Origin: Tetramitus jugosus
Lineage: Eukaryota; Heterolobosea; Eutetramitea; Acrasida; Vahlkampfiidae
Assembly (NCBI GenBank): GCA_937625935.1
Contig: OW569350.1
Coordinates: 248,001 to 312,000 of the forward strand
DNA: 64,000 nt
Direction of reading: 5' to 3'
In this document: one piece after another, positions 51,306-61,010 of the stretch
Layout: every line of letters begins with the position of its first letter
Numbering within the stretch: the first letter of the stretch is position 1
Program-made: the position numbers and the translations under genes
The notes under the pieces: generated by a model
Database searches by the model: none
The model's input: the letters and a program-made list of their open reading frames with translations, nothing else
Told to the model about the DNA's origin: nothing

Positions 51306-51331
51306 GTGATTCCGTTTTTTTCTGCGTTTTT

Positions 51332-51347
51332 TAAAATAAGGCTATTA
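51332..51347. repeat. Right 16-bp target-site duplication
   Basis: An exact copy of TAAAATAAGGCTATTA at 50003-50018, at the 5' boundary of the element and 29 bp before the tRNA-Thr gene. Confidence 0.93.
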
Positions 51348-51376
51348 ATAGTTTCTTGTCCTTTTTGGAGTATTCG

Positions 51377-51449
51377 GGCTCCTTAGCACAGGTGGCAGTG
51401 CGCTGTCCTAGTAAGACAGAGGTCACGAGTTCGAGTCTCGTAGGAGCCT
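51377..51449 (+). tRNA. tRNA-Thr (anticodon AGT)
   Basis: A full cloverleaf: acceptor GGCTCCT/AGGAGCC, D-arm GCAC/GTGC, anticodon stem CTGTC/GACAG around loop CTAGTAA (anticodon AGT), variable AGGTC, and T-arm ACGAG/CTCGT around TTCGAGT. All stems pair. There is no intron and no encoded CCA. A run of six T residues at 51456-51461 is the Pol III terminator. The A34 would be edited to inosine to read Thr codons. Confidence 0.96.
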
Positions 51450-51671
51450 AATATCTTTTTTGTTTGCTTTTGGATATTCGAAATCGAACAGTTGACTGAA
51501 ACGTTGTTCAGGAACTCTGAGAACCATCGAAGAAGCAAACCGCCAGAACTGCCCCGCAACAATCATCCATCGTCACACATCCCCCCATTTCCCCACGAAC
51601 AACAACAACAATAACAAAAAACAAACTCAGCATCTATCCTAATCATCCGACCAATCATTTGTTGTTGAAAA

Positions 51672-53561
51672 ATGGGAAATAGTGCCATCCATAAAGCAGC
51701 GGCCAACAATGACATCAAAACCATTGAAAAACTTTGGAACAAGAAGGCAAATGACAAGAAACGGTTGAAACTAGTCAACAAGAAGGCTCCAGACGGTAAC
51801 ACACCCCTACACTATGCCGTCTACTATGTCAAGGGTGACTTACTAGAGGCTGTGCAGTTCTTGGTTGAACACGGCGCCAAAATCGACGCTACAGACAAGG
51901 ACGGAGATACTCCGCTTCATTACGCATGCAAATATGGAAAGAAACAAGTGGCTCAATACTTGTTGGACAAGGGATCAAAAGCCTATACGATGGTTGTCTC
52001 ACCACAATTGGTCGCAAGAGCTCATGGTCATTTCGAGCTCTCTGATATGATCAATGAATTTGCATCGGAGAATTCATTCGAGTCAATGCAGAGGAAAAAA
52101 AAGGTGTTGGACAGGAAGATGACGATGCGACATGAAAATATTATGAATTTGTTTGCAAAGTTGGACGTGGACAAGAATAATTTGTTGTCCAAGAATGAAT
52201 TGTTGCATTTTATGACGCGATTCAAGGAGAGAGCCAGACAGAGCATTGCACTTGACAAGTTGAATGAGGCGATTGAGACGTTTGATGTGAACAAGGATGG
52301 TCATATTGATCGGAGTGAATGGATTGGGTTCATGAATGCGTTCCTGCAGGGATTCGACGAAGATTATATTCATGTCATTTGTCATGCACTGGTCAAGGAA
52401 CCTGTATTTTTAGATGAGAGCAGTACGAGTGCGATTCAATTGTCTTGGACAGGTGCAGATGTCGATGTAGGTGTAGCGTTTTTTGATGAACAACGACTGG
52501 AATCCGAAGGATCACCACTGTGCTATCCAAAGAGACCTGTTGTGATGAGAGAGGCGGTGCGTCATTATGGATCGGAGCAGAAGCGAATCGATTTTCAATT
52601 GTCTCAAATACCTTCTCATGTCCACATCATGATGATTGAAGTACATAGTACCAATCGGTCAAAAGAGTGGTCCTCTACGCTGTCTATCTATCCGTTGGAT
52701 AGCGAACAAAAAACTCTGCAACATCCACTCTATACTGTATCTATTTCGCCGGATGATCACTCCATGGGTCAACCCTTATTTTTCCTGTGTCGATGCACGT
52801 TGACAACAACGGGAACAACGGGAAGAGACGATAGTACTTGTGATAGTGGTGCAAGTACGACTGCTCCTGTGACACCGAACATAACAGCGACAACAACAAC
52901 AGCATCGAATAACATGTGGAAAATTGTGAATATTCTTCCAATCTATGGCCCACCTTACAAGAAGGAGGCAAAGAGTAATCTAAACTCTTTTGAAATTTTT
53001 GACAATTTCCTACAGAAGCGCAGAAATGTTGAAATGAACATTAGGGGCGCTGTGGGCAGAGTGCGCGTCATATCTGCCAAACAATTGACACCTCCTAATC
53101 AAGGTATCATGACTAGTCGGTACAAGATTACATTTATGGATAAGTTAATAGAAATGGGCAAGTCAGTGCACATGACTGTCAGTCCTGAATGGAACGGAGA
53201 CTACAATACGATTTCACACTCGAAAGACTGTGGAGGTATTTACACCTTTTTGTTCGAAGTTGTGGATCACGACAAGATGAAAGAGGATAACTTCATGGGA
53301 CAGGCAACACTCACGGTTGATTTGAACAAGCAGGACCGAGTCGAATTCAGGAATCACGAACTGGTATTGCAGCCAAGGAAGCGAACAGATGTTGTAACTG
53401 GCTCCATATTCGTCGATATTGATCTCAGGTTGAAAGACATGATGGCTCGTGGGTCAAGACATACTTGCGAGCACTTGGATCTTGAGAACGGATCCTTGAA
53501 TCTCTCTGCCCTCAAAACCAGTTCTAGCAAGCAAGACGTGGACGAAATGTCCACACAATAA
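51672..53561 (+). CDS. Ankyrin/EF-hand/TerD-like/C2 multidomain protein
   Basis: 629 residues, intronless. The N terminus MGNSAIHK fits an N-myristoylation site. Ankyrin repeats follow (DGNTPLHYAVYYVKGDLLEA at about 41, DGDTPLHYACKYGKKQVAQY at about 77). Two EF-hand loops are at about 164 (DVDKNNLLSKNE) and 203 (DVNKDGHIDRSE), the second with all usual Ca2+ ligands. Residues about 250-335 (IQLSWTGADVDVGVAFFDEQ then RIDFQLSQIPSHVHIMMIEV) resemble a TerD domain. After a Thr/Ala/Asn-rich linker, residues about 455-560 form a C2 domain (RVRVISAKQLTPP, YTFLFEVVDHDKMKEDNFMG). It is therefore a likely membrane-attached calcium-responsive scaffold. TerD plus C2 with these partners is an unusual combination; the TerD assignment is the weakest part. 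Confidence 0.8.
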   Translation: MGNSAIHKAAANNDIKTIEKLWNKKANDKKRLKLVNKKAPDGNTPLHYAVYYVKGDLLEAVQFLVEHGAKIDATDKDGDTPLHYACKYGKKQVAQYLLDKGSKAYTMVVSPQLVARAHGHFELSDMINEFASENSFESMQRKKKVLDRKMTMRHENIMNLFAKLDVDKNNLLSKNELLHFMTRFKERARQSIALDKLNEAIETFDVNKDGHIDRSEWIGFMNAFLQGFDEDYIHVICHALVKEPVFLDESSTSAIQLSWTGADVDVGVAFFDEQRLESEGSPLCYPKRPVVMREAVRHYGSEQKRIDFQLSQIPSHVHIMMIEVHSTNRSKEWSSTLSIYPLDSEQKTLQHPLYTVSISPDDHSMGQPLFFLCRCTLTTTGTTGRDDSTCDSGASTTAPVTPNITATTTTASNNMWKIVNILPIYGPPYKKEAKSNLNSFEIFDNFLQKRRNVEMNIRGAVGRVRVISAKQLTPPNQGIMTSRYKITFMDKLIEMGKSVHMTVSPEWNGDYNTISHSKDCGGIYTFLFEVVDHDKMKEDNFMGQATLTVDLNKQDRVEFRNHELVLQPRKRTDVVTGSIFVDIDLRLKDMMARGSRHTCEHLDLENGSLNLSALKTSSSKQDVDEMSTQ

Positions 53562-53601
53562 AAACAAATGTGAAATACAATACAACGTTAATTTTTAATC
53601 T

Positions 53602-56087
53602 CTAATCAGAGAAATCAGCATCTACTGTTGAAGACTTTGGTGAAACACCACAGTCATACATGGACCGAACAAACTTGTCATAAGTGATGTGTCTTGGCTT
53701 GTTACTATTGTCCTCTTCAACGTCTTCTTCTTCATCAAGATCAGTTCTGGAACTTGCCATCTCCGTAATGAGCAGCAACTTCTTGATGCCAATTTCTGCT
53801 GGACAGATATCCACCAGTTGATTCAAAGTTTCATCATCTGGATAGGATCCAGAAGAAGACAAAACTGTTCTAATATCGGCCTTTGAAGTCAAGGTTGGAA
53901 CATTGAGAACAACATTGAATGCATCCAAAACTTCCAATCCATTCAACACTCGACGGATGCCTGTTGTTCCAATAATGAGCAATCTCTTGCCCTCTGGTGG
54001 TGGTTTCTTGATCAAAACGAGCAGAGATTGCAGAATTGTGTTCGAGAATCTAGGACCCACTTGCACATACTGGATCAAACGCTCAATGTTATCCAACACG
54101 ATGATGCTCAAAGAGGACTTGTATGCATCCAAGAACACCTTGTTAATCATGGTACAGACAGAGGATTCAGAGTAGCCGACCATTTTGTCAGCAGACAGAA
54201 TCTTGACGTATGGGAAACCACTCTCCACTGCCAAATGAGCAGCCAACGTGGTCTTTCCTGTACCGATTTTGCCTTCGAGCAAGATACTCAACATGTTTGT
54301 TCTTCTGCTAGTCTCGACTTGGTTAATGAATGACTTGCAAGTGTTAACAAGTTGAGTGAATTGTGAACCATAATTGATGAGACCATGAGCCAAGTATGCT
54401 TCAAACTCGTTGGTAGCAATACCAAAGGCAGGTTTCACTTCATTCAATGCTTGCTCAAAATCAACCTTTGTAATCTTCAACTTGTTGTAATCGATATTCT
54501 TATTCAAGTTGTGAATATCGGCAATTTGTCTATTCAGAGCAAATGAGGCAGCACTCTTGACAACTCCCTCCAACTCTGCACCAGAATAGTTCTTTGTTCT
54601 GGATGCAAGATCATCCAAATCAATGTCCTCTGACATGTAGTTGTTGTCTCTCATACGAGTGGTGTGAATTCTCAAAATTTGGCCTCTGCCTCTCTCATCA
54701 GGCAAACCAATTTCCATCTGAATTTCAAATCTTCCAGGACGCAACAACGCCTCTTCAATCAAATCCAATCTATTGGTCATACCAATAATCAACAAATTGT
54801 TCAATGAGTTGACACCATCAATCTTGGACAGCAATTGATTCACAATGGAATCATTGACACCAGTTCCATTCTGAGTAGTACCTCTCTGCTTACAAATAGC
54901 ATCCAACTCATCAAAAATAATCAAGTGCAAATCAGAGTTGTCACCCTTCTCCTTGTACTCTGTCTCGGCATCTTCAAACAACTTTCTAATGTTTTCTTCG
55001 GATTGACCGACAAACTTGTTCAAAACTTCAGGACCGTTCACAATCTTTGGTTCAACAGTGTTCAGAACTTTTCCAATCTGTCTAGCTACCAGGGTCTTTT
55101 GTTATTTCATCGTGAACAAAGATAGGTGAGAGGTCAGTACACTGAATAGGAACATATAGAAACAAGCACAAGACAAAAAACCATCATCAGCATCATACAA
55201 ACCTTTCCAGTACCTGGAGGACCAAATAGGATGATACCCTTGGCATGAGAAACACCCATCTTCTTAATGACATCAGGTGGGAAGATACGTGAGGCAAAGG
55301 CACGACGGAAAATGTGATTCAATTGTGAGTCCAAACCACCGATACCCAACTTTTCAAATGAAAACTTTTCCTTGAACAGTGTGTTGGTCGGTCTAGAGGT
55401 TGGCATATTTACAAACACAATGATGGACATTTTGCTCTTGGTCAACACGAGTTCAGTCAAGTCAGTCAACTGTCCCAATGAAGCGACTTCTTTGAGTGAG
55501 GATTCTTCACTTTCTCCATCTTCCAACAACTCTGGCAAATAGAGCTCCAATTGACTTGCTTTGACCAACAACAAATTTCCTTCGTATTCGGCAACAAAGG
55601 TCTGACCTTCACGGAACACGTGACCATTGAAACTCTTCTTGAGGTGCTCAGCAAACTTTGTGGCATCAATCTCTGGATCAATCACGGAATTTGGCGTCAC
55701 GAAATTACAGTCTATGATGATGAACGATGAAAAAAAAGATTACAATGAATGAGTGAGTGATTTGTTGTCTGTTTGTTGTGAATTGATCAAGAGTGCAACA
55801 AACATACCTAGTGTGATACTATTGAGAATGAATCGTTCGGTTGGAATTTGATAAACATTGCAATCCAAGAGCTCTGAGGCGGAGATACGAGCAGATTGTC
55901 TCTGAATCTTGTTCAGTGCGATTTCTCCTCGATTGATCTGAGGGTGAGGTTCAGCAATGAAGACACAGTCCTTGATGGACAAGTAGACTGTGGATGGAAA
56001 GTCTTGTGGACTGACAAATACCTTGTTACTTTGAACAAGGTTTTTTCCAGGCGTGTTCGTACAGGAAAGCTTAAAACTAGTGGACAT
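53602..56087 (-). CDS. NSF: NSF/Sec18 vesicle-fusion ATPase, three exons
   Basis: Minus-strand exons 56087-55808, 55711-55203 and 55095-53602 with introns of 96 and 107 nt, giving about 760 residues (family about 745-760). The N domain (LDCNVYQIPTERFILNSITL) is followed by AAA D1 with Walker A GPPGTGKT formed across intron 2, Walker B LIIFDELDAI, the sensor MTNRLDLI and arginine-finger region LLRPGRFE. D2 has Walker A EGKIGTGKTTLAAHLA and Walker B SIIVLDNIERLIQY. NSF hexamers, recruited by alpha-SNAP, disassemble SNARE complexes and so recycle SNAREs such as the syntaxin at 33711. The start MSTSFKLSC was chosen as the first ATG in the exon with a plausible N domain; open frame upstream is promoter sequence. 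Confidence 0.94.
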
Positions 56088-56482
56088 GAGGAGGAATATT
56101 GGTATTGTGTTGTTGTTGTGTTTTTGGTTTTTTGTCCGTGAATCAAGCGATTTTTTTTGGTTTTGTTTTTGGTCACGTGGAATCTGGAGAGATAGTCGTT
56201 GCTCCGAGTTCCTCGAACAAGAAGAGATTTTTTGAGGTGGCCATACGTCAGATGAAGGACACTCAGAAGCAATTTTGATCCATGGTTGTTCCCAGATCGA
56301 AAGAAGCTCAGCCAAGACCTCATGAGAGTCATGCGATTGTGCGATTAGCTCTGTTCTTCTGACTGGAGCACCCACGACCAAAAAAAATTGAAGGTTACAA
56401 TTTTCGCACAAGTTTCCCGCTCGAAAAGCAAGAAAATCTCATTCCAACGAAGATTAACGCACACAAGTTGATAACAAGAGTA
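56088..56482. promoter_or_regulatory. Divergent promoter of NSF and CK2-alpha genes
   Basis: 395 bp separate the divergent start codons at 56087 (minus) and 56483 (plus). The region contains GT- and T-rich tracts and no recognised motif. Both genes are housekeeping, which fits a shared bidirectional promoter. Confidence 0.5.
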
Positions 56483-57725
56483 ATGAGTCGCGCACGTGTC
56501 TACGCTGATGTAAATCTCAAGCAGCCAAAGAGTTACTGGGATTACGAAAATCTCAACGTCCAATGGGGGTAAGTTTTGTTTGAAGACACGAGTGAGAACT
56601 TTTTCACTTTTTGTTGTACATGATGATTACTCACACACATTTTTTCCATCATCACCACCAATAGCGATCAAGATAATTACGAAGTGGTTCGTAAGGTTGG
56701 CAGAGGCAAGTACAGTGAGGTTTTTGAAGGTGTAAACGCACAAACAAAGGAACAATGTATCGTGAAGGTGCTCAAACCAGTGAAGAAAAAGAAGATTAAG
56801 AGAGAAATCAAAATTTTGCAAAATTTGTGTGGTGGAACCAATATCATCAAATTGTTTGACGTTGTCCGTGATAATCAATCCAGAACTCCTAGTCTGATTA
56901 TGGAATGGGTAGACAACACTGATTTCCGTTACTTGTATCCAACATTTACTGACTATGATGTTCGATTCTACATTTACGAGTTGTTGAAGGCTCTCGATTT
57001 CTGTCACTCCATGGGCATTATGCACAGAGGTAAGAACTACACTTATCAGTTTTTGAACCATTGTTATCCACGGGGTTTTTTTTCATTATGATGACGTCTA
57101 ACTCGTTCGTCTCCTCATCAACTGTTTGGGTTTTTCTCTCTCTATATTTTCAGATATCAAACCACACAATGTCATGATTGATCACAAGAGAAGAAAGTTG
57201 CGTGTGATTGATTGGGGTCTTGCCGAGTTTTATCACCCAGGACAAGAGTACAACGTGAGAGTTGCCTCTAGATATTTCAAGGGACCAGAATTGTTGACTG
57301 ACATGAAGGACTATGATTATTCCTTGGATATGTGGAGTCTGGGTTGCATGTTTGCTGGTATGATCTTTAGAAAGGAACCATTCTTCCATGGTAGAGACAA
57401 CTATGATCAATTGGTAAAGGTTGCAAAGGTTATGGGTACTGAAAAGCTATATAGCTACTTGGACAAGTACAACTTGGAATTGAACAGTCATTATGATGGT
57501 CTATTGTCCAAGAATCGATATCCAGCCAAATCATGGAATCTGTTTGTAAATAAGGACAACCAACATTTGGCAAATGATTTGGCAATTGATTTCTTGGACA
57601 AATTGCTCAAATATGATCATCAAGAGCGTTTGACTGCCAAGGAAGCAATGAAGCATCCATACTTTGCTCCTATTGTAGCCGATGAATCTTCCTCTGCAAG
57701 CTCTACAAGTAAGATGGAAGAATAA
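56483..57725 (+). CDS. CSNK2A: Casein kinase 2 catalytic subunit alpha, three exons
   Basis: Exons 56483-56568, 56665-57029 and 57154-57725 (introns 96 and 124 nt) give 340 residues. The start [20 protein letters not shown] is classic CK2-alpha. [15 protein letters not shown] is the glycine loop, [15 protein letters not shown] the basic stretch with the ATP lysine, HSMGIMHRD then [20 protein letters not shown] the catalytic loop and DWG metal site, and the activation segment [20 protein letters not shown] is complete. The HRD aspartate codon is formed across intron 2 (G + AT). CK2 is a constitutively active Ser/Thr kinase for acidic sites, normally with a beta subunit. Splice sites are secure. 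Confidence 0.97.
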
Positions 57726-58117
57726 GCGAATTATTTTATTGTTGATTGTACAATACACTTCGAACTTGTTTAGCATCTTGTCTCATTGTATTCTGAACTT
57801 TTGTCTCATACTCCGCGTTGTAAACTTTGAGAAGAATCTATTTTTGTAGACTTCAAAATGATGGTGAAAATTCTTGTGCAGGCAAAATCAGAATTTTTTT
57901 TCTGTGGGCACAACAACTGTTAAACATTCGATCAAAACTCGTTTCACGCCCCTCATTCTATCGCTGTCACACAGACAATCAATTGTGAACAAACACATCA
58001 ACAAACCTCTCTCAAACTCTCTGAAGAATTTGTCAGCTGCGTGAATTTTCCCGACCTCTGTATCATTTTTAACTTCCAACAACAACATAATTTACCAACA
58101 ACAACAACAACAACACC
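57726..58117. other. Intergenic region between CK2-alpha and the 4E-T-like gene
   Basis: No gene is seen. The last 60 bases are CAA-rich leader, as upstream of other starts in this window. A 66-codon minus-strand frame here has no motif. Confidence 0.5.
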
Positions 58118-60846
58118 ATGCAAACTACACCATCACCACTTTTTATCTCTCCCAACGAAATGTTGAGTGAAGAGGCTCTACTCCAAAGGTAACGAACCAA
58201 CAAATTTCTGTTGCAACAGAACATTTTTTGATTTTTTGATGACTCACACAAAAATTTTTTATTGTGATCAATGACAGTCTGAACGCTCCAAACTACAATG
58301 CACAAGCAACAACCACCTATGACCACCACCACTCTACCTCCTCCTCATCCAATTTTGTACAATCACCCATAGCATCACTGCTACAAGCCAATCCATATCT
58401 CCTTGCTCAACAACAACAACTGTTCCCTTCATCACAACCAAGAAAAAGATATGCTTACACGTTCCATCAAATTTTGGAACTCAGAGATCATCCTGTGAGC
58501 AGAACAATGCCTCCTGAGATTGCCAACTTGGAAATCGCAATGTATGTATATTGGTTGATCAAATATTATATTTATTATTTTTTGTGCGCACTCCCAAGAC
58601 ATACTCACCATCGTTCTTCTACTTTTTTTTTCTGAAATCAAATAATGAAACATTTGACCAACAGTACTTTTGCCAGTGTACCTGCACATGGTTATCCCCC
58701 AAGGGAGAGAAGGGACAAATTTGGCACATCTTCCATGTCAGCACCATCATCATCATCGCCAACGAATGGCCCACTATCATCCCTGTCATCACACTCGAGC
58801 AGATCAAGGGGAAATTCAGGTGCAACTGCTCGAGGATCCCTATTATCATCACCAGATGGAACATCCATTAGACGCTCTGGTGGAAGCGAACGTCTCCCTT
58901 CCAAAAAGTCTCACTTTTTTAATCAATCAAAGGACTATGATTCATCAAACAGTGCATCCATGAGTGCGTCTGCTGCTTCCTCCTTGCCAGGTGGTATTGG
59001 TCGGGAACGGACGAGAAAAATATCTTCAGCGAACAGTTCGTCACTGCCTTTGGACCCATTGGCCCCAAGATCAGCTCCTAAACAAGCAGCCTGGTTTAAC
59101 GAAAAAGTCACTAAGGCTGGTGATTCATTGGAGCCTAATCCTGAGGAGCTCACACAGAGTGAGCGGGACAGAAGAGATGCATTTGAAGAATTCAGAAAAC
59201 AACACATTAAGAATAGAATGGAAGAGGAAGATGCATTTGGTGGCCAAGGTGGGCTTCCTTCCTTCTTTAGCGACTCGAACGCTGGAGGAGCGACATCATT
59301 GACACTAGAGGACGAAGCAGATTCTTTGGAGTCAAGCAACGTACAGGTTGGTGGTGCCCTGAGTCGATTTTCCTCCTTAATGAACCAGGATTCAAACACC
59401 GGTACCAAAGGTTCTCTGACCACCGGCTTTATGGACTTGCATCTGGGATCTACTGATGAAGATGTCATTGACGACGACGTTGATTCAGATTCCATGATGA
59501 AGCCATTCTCAAGAAGAGGAGGACACGAGGGTAGTCGTGGGGGTTCCAAGTTTTTCAATCCATCCTCAGCCCAAAATGATCGCGATCAGAACAACACTAG
59601 TAACAGAGATGCTTCTCAATCTGATACTGCATCAATTCAACCACGTCTTGGTGGTAGCAGATTTATCAATACTAGTATGTCTCATGGAGAATTAAGTCAC
59701 CCTGTTCTCGATGAAGCTCAAATGATGAAAGATTTTGTGTTGAGTCCAACTGGCTTTAGTCCAATACCAGATATGTTCATGCACGGTGGCGTACCGCCAT
59801 CTCGTCTACCCTATCCATACCCAGACATGCACAGAGCAGGTCCAACAGGTTCTCCGCATATGGATATGATGGATGCATCTCGTCTAGAGAGTGAACTCAT
59901 GGGTGGAAATCGCCCAAGAGACAGTGCTGCTCATGCTGCAAATGTTGATGCCCTTCACAATGTGTTTGCACAGATGCAACAACCTCAACCTCCAATGGTC
60001 GGTGGTCCTGCAATGCCAAACAGAATACTCACTCAACACCCACCTCAACAAATGGGAGCTCAGTCTATGGCCCCATTCATGAATGGTCCAGCAGTAGTAC
60101 AACAGCATAACCAACAGCAGTTCATTACTCCATATCAGCAATACGTGCAAGCGCAAGCAATGAAGAAGAATCAACAACCACAACAACCACCAAAACAGAC
60201 CACATCTACTACAACTGCTACCAAGCAGTCACCTCAAGAAGAACAAAAGGACACACCAACAAAGAGCAAAGCTGTCAAGCAAACTAGAAGTCAATTCGTT
60301 CCTTCACAAATCAGCAAGAGTATCGGCAAGGCAATTAAGCCAAAGAAGCCAACCGGCAATGTTACATCCTCTCCTTCTGGATCAAGCACATCGTCTGGAA
60401 CACCTCCTGCTTCTACTACTGCTTCAACATCGACATCAGCACCGATGACCCAAGGATCATCACCACCTGCAATTAGTCCAACCAATCAGCCACCACTCAA
60501 TGTTCAATTGCCACAGCACCCACAACATATGCCAAATCAACCAATGTTCGTACAACCACAGAGAGGAATGATGATGCCTCCACACGGCATGGGAAAGATG
60601 TCAGGCCCAATGCCACACCTCCAAGCCCAACAGTTCGGACCAATGAGCCCAACCTTCATGATGCAACAATCACCAAACTTTATTCCCCAGCAACAAATGT
60701 ACAACAACCCAAATATGCAACAATGGTTCCCTGCTGCATTCATGGGTCAAGGTCCTATGCCAACCATGATGCCAATGGGCAGCATGAGTGGGGAAGTGAT
60801 GTCCCTCGAAGACTTGGAAAAGAATTTGACACCTGTGAACAAATAA
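58118..60846 (+). CDS. eIF4E-transporter (4E-T)-like protein, three exons
   Basis: Exons 58118-58188, 58278-58541 and 58665-60846 (introns 89 and 123 nt) give about 838 residues. Near residue 85, RKRYAYTFHQILELRDHP aligns with the human 4E-T eIF4E-binding segment (YTKEELLDIKELP); the motif here would be Y-x4-I-L instead of Y-x4-L-phi. Further on, APKQAAWFNEKV, RGGSKFFNP and LGGSRFINTSMS recall the aromatic patches of the family. The rest is disordered, rich in Pro, Gln, Ser and Met, as expected for a P-body scaffold. 4E-T binds eIF4E and decay factors such as DDX6 to store and repress mRNAs. The C terminus ends VMSLEDLEKNLTPVNK. The assignment rests mainly on the binding segment. Confidence 0.68.
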
Positions 60847-61010
60847 ATACTGACTGTCATTTCTCCGCCCTCAGATGTCAGTTGTCATTTATAAAAACGA
60901 AAAAAACAGTTACGCATCCTGTCTCTCTTGCAGAAAGAAACAAACAACAAAAAAGACCACAATTCACGCATCATCACATTCCTCTCGTTTTTCTACTAAA
61001 GCGTTGAAAA

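Larger units (their letters stand above)
50019..51331 (-). mobile_element. Complete 1.3-kb non-autonomous retroelement 5' of tRNA-Thr
   Basis: Perfect 16-bp duplications flank a 1313-bp insertion. In minus-strand order it has a 26-base 5' UTR, one ORF (51305-50157), a 3' UTR with two hairpins, an AATAAA signal, ATGGTTGTAT and a 17-base poly(A) tail. This is the structure left by target-primed reverse transcription of an mRNA-like transcript. No RT, endonuclease or recombinase is encoded, so it must be moved in trans. The identical duplications and open ORF indicate a young insertion. Its 5' end is 46 bp from the tRNA-Thr gene and in the opposite orientation, comparable to TRE5-type elements of Dictyostelium, which integrate about 50 bp upstream of tRNA genes. 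Confidence 0.9.
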
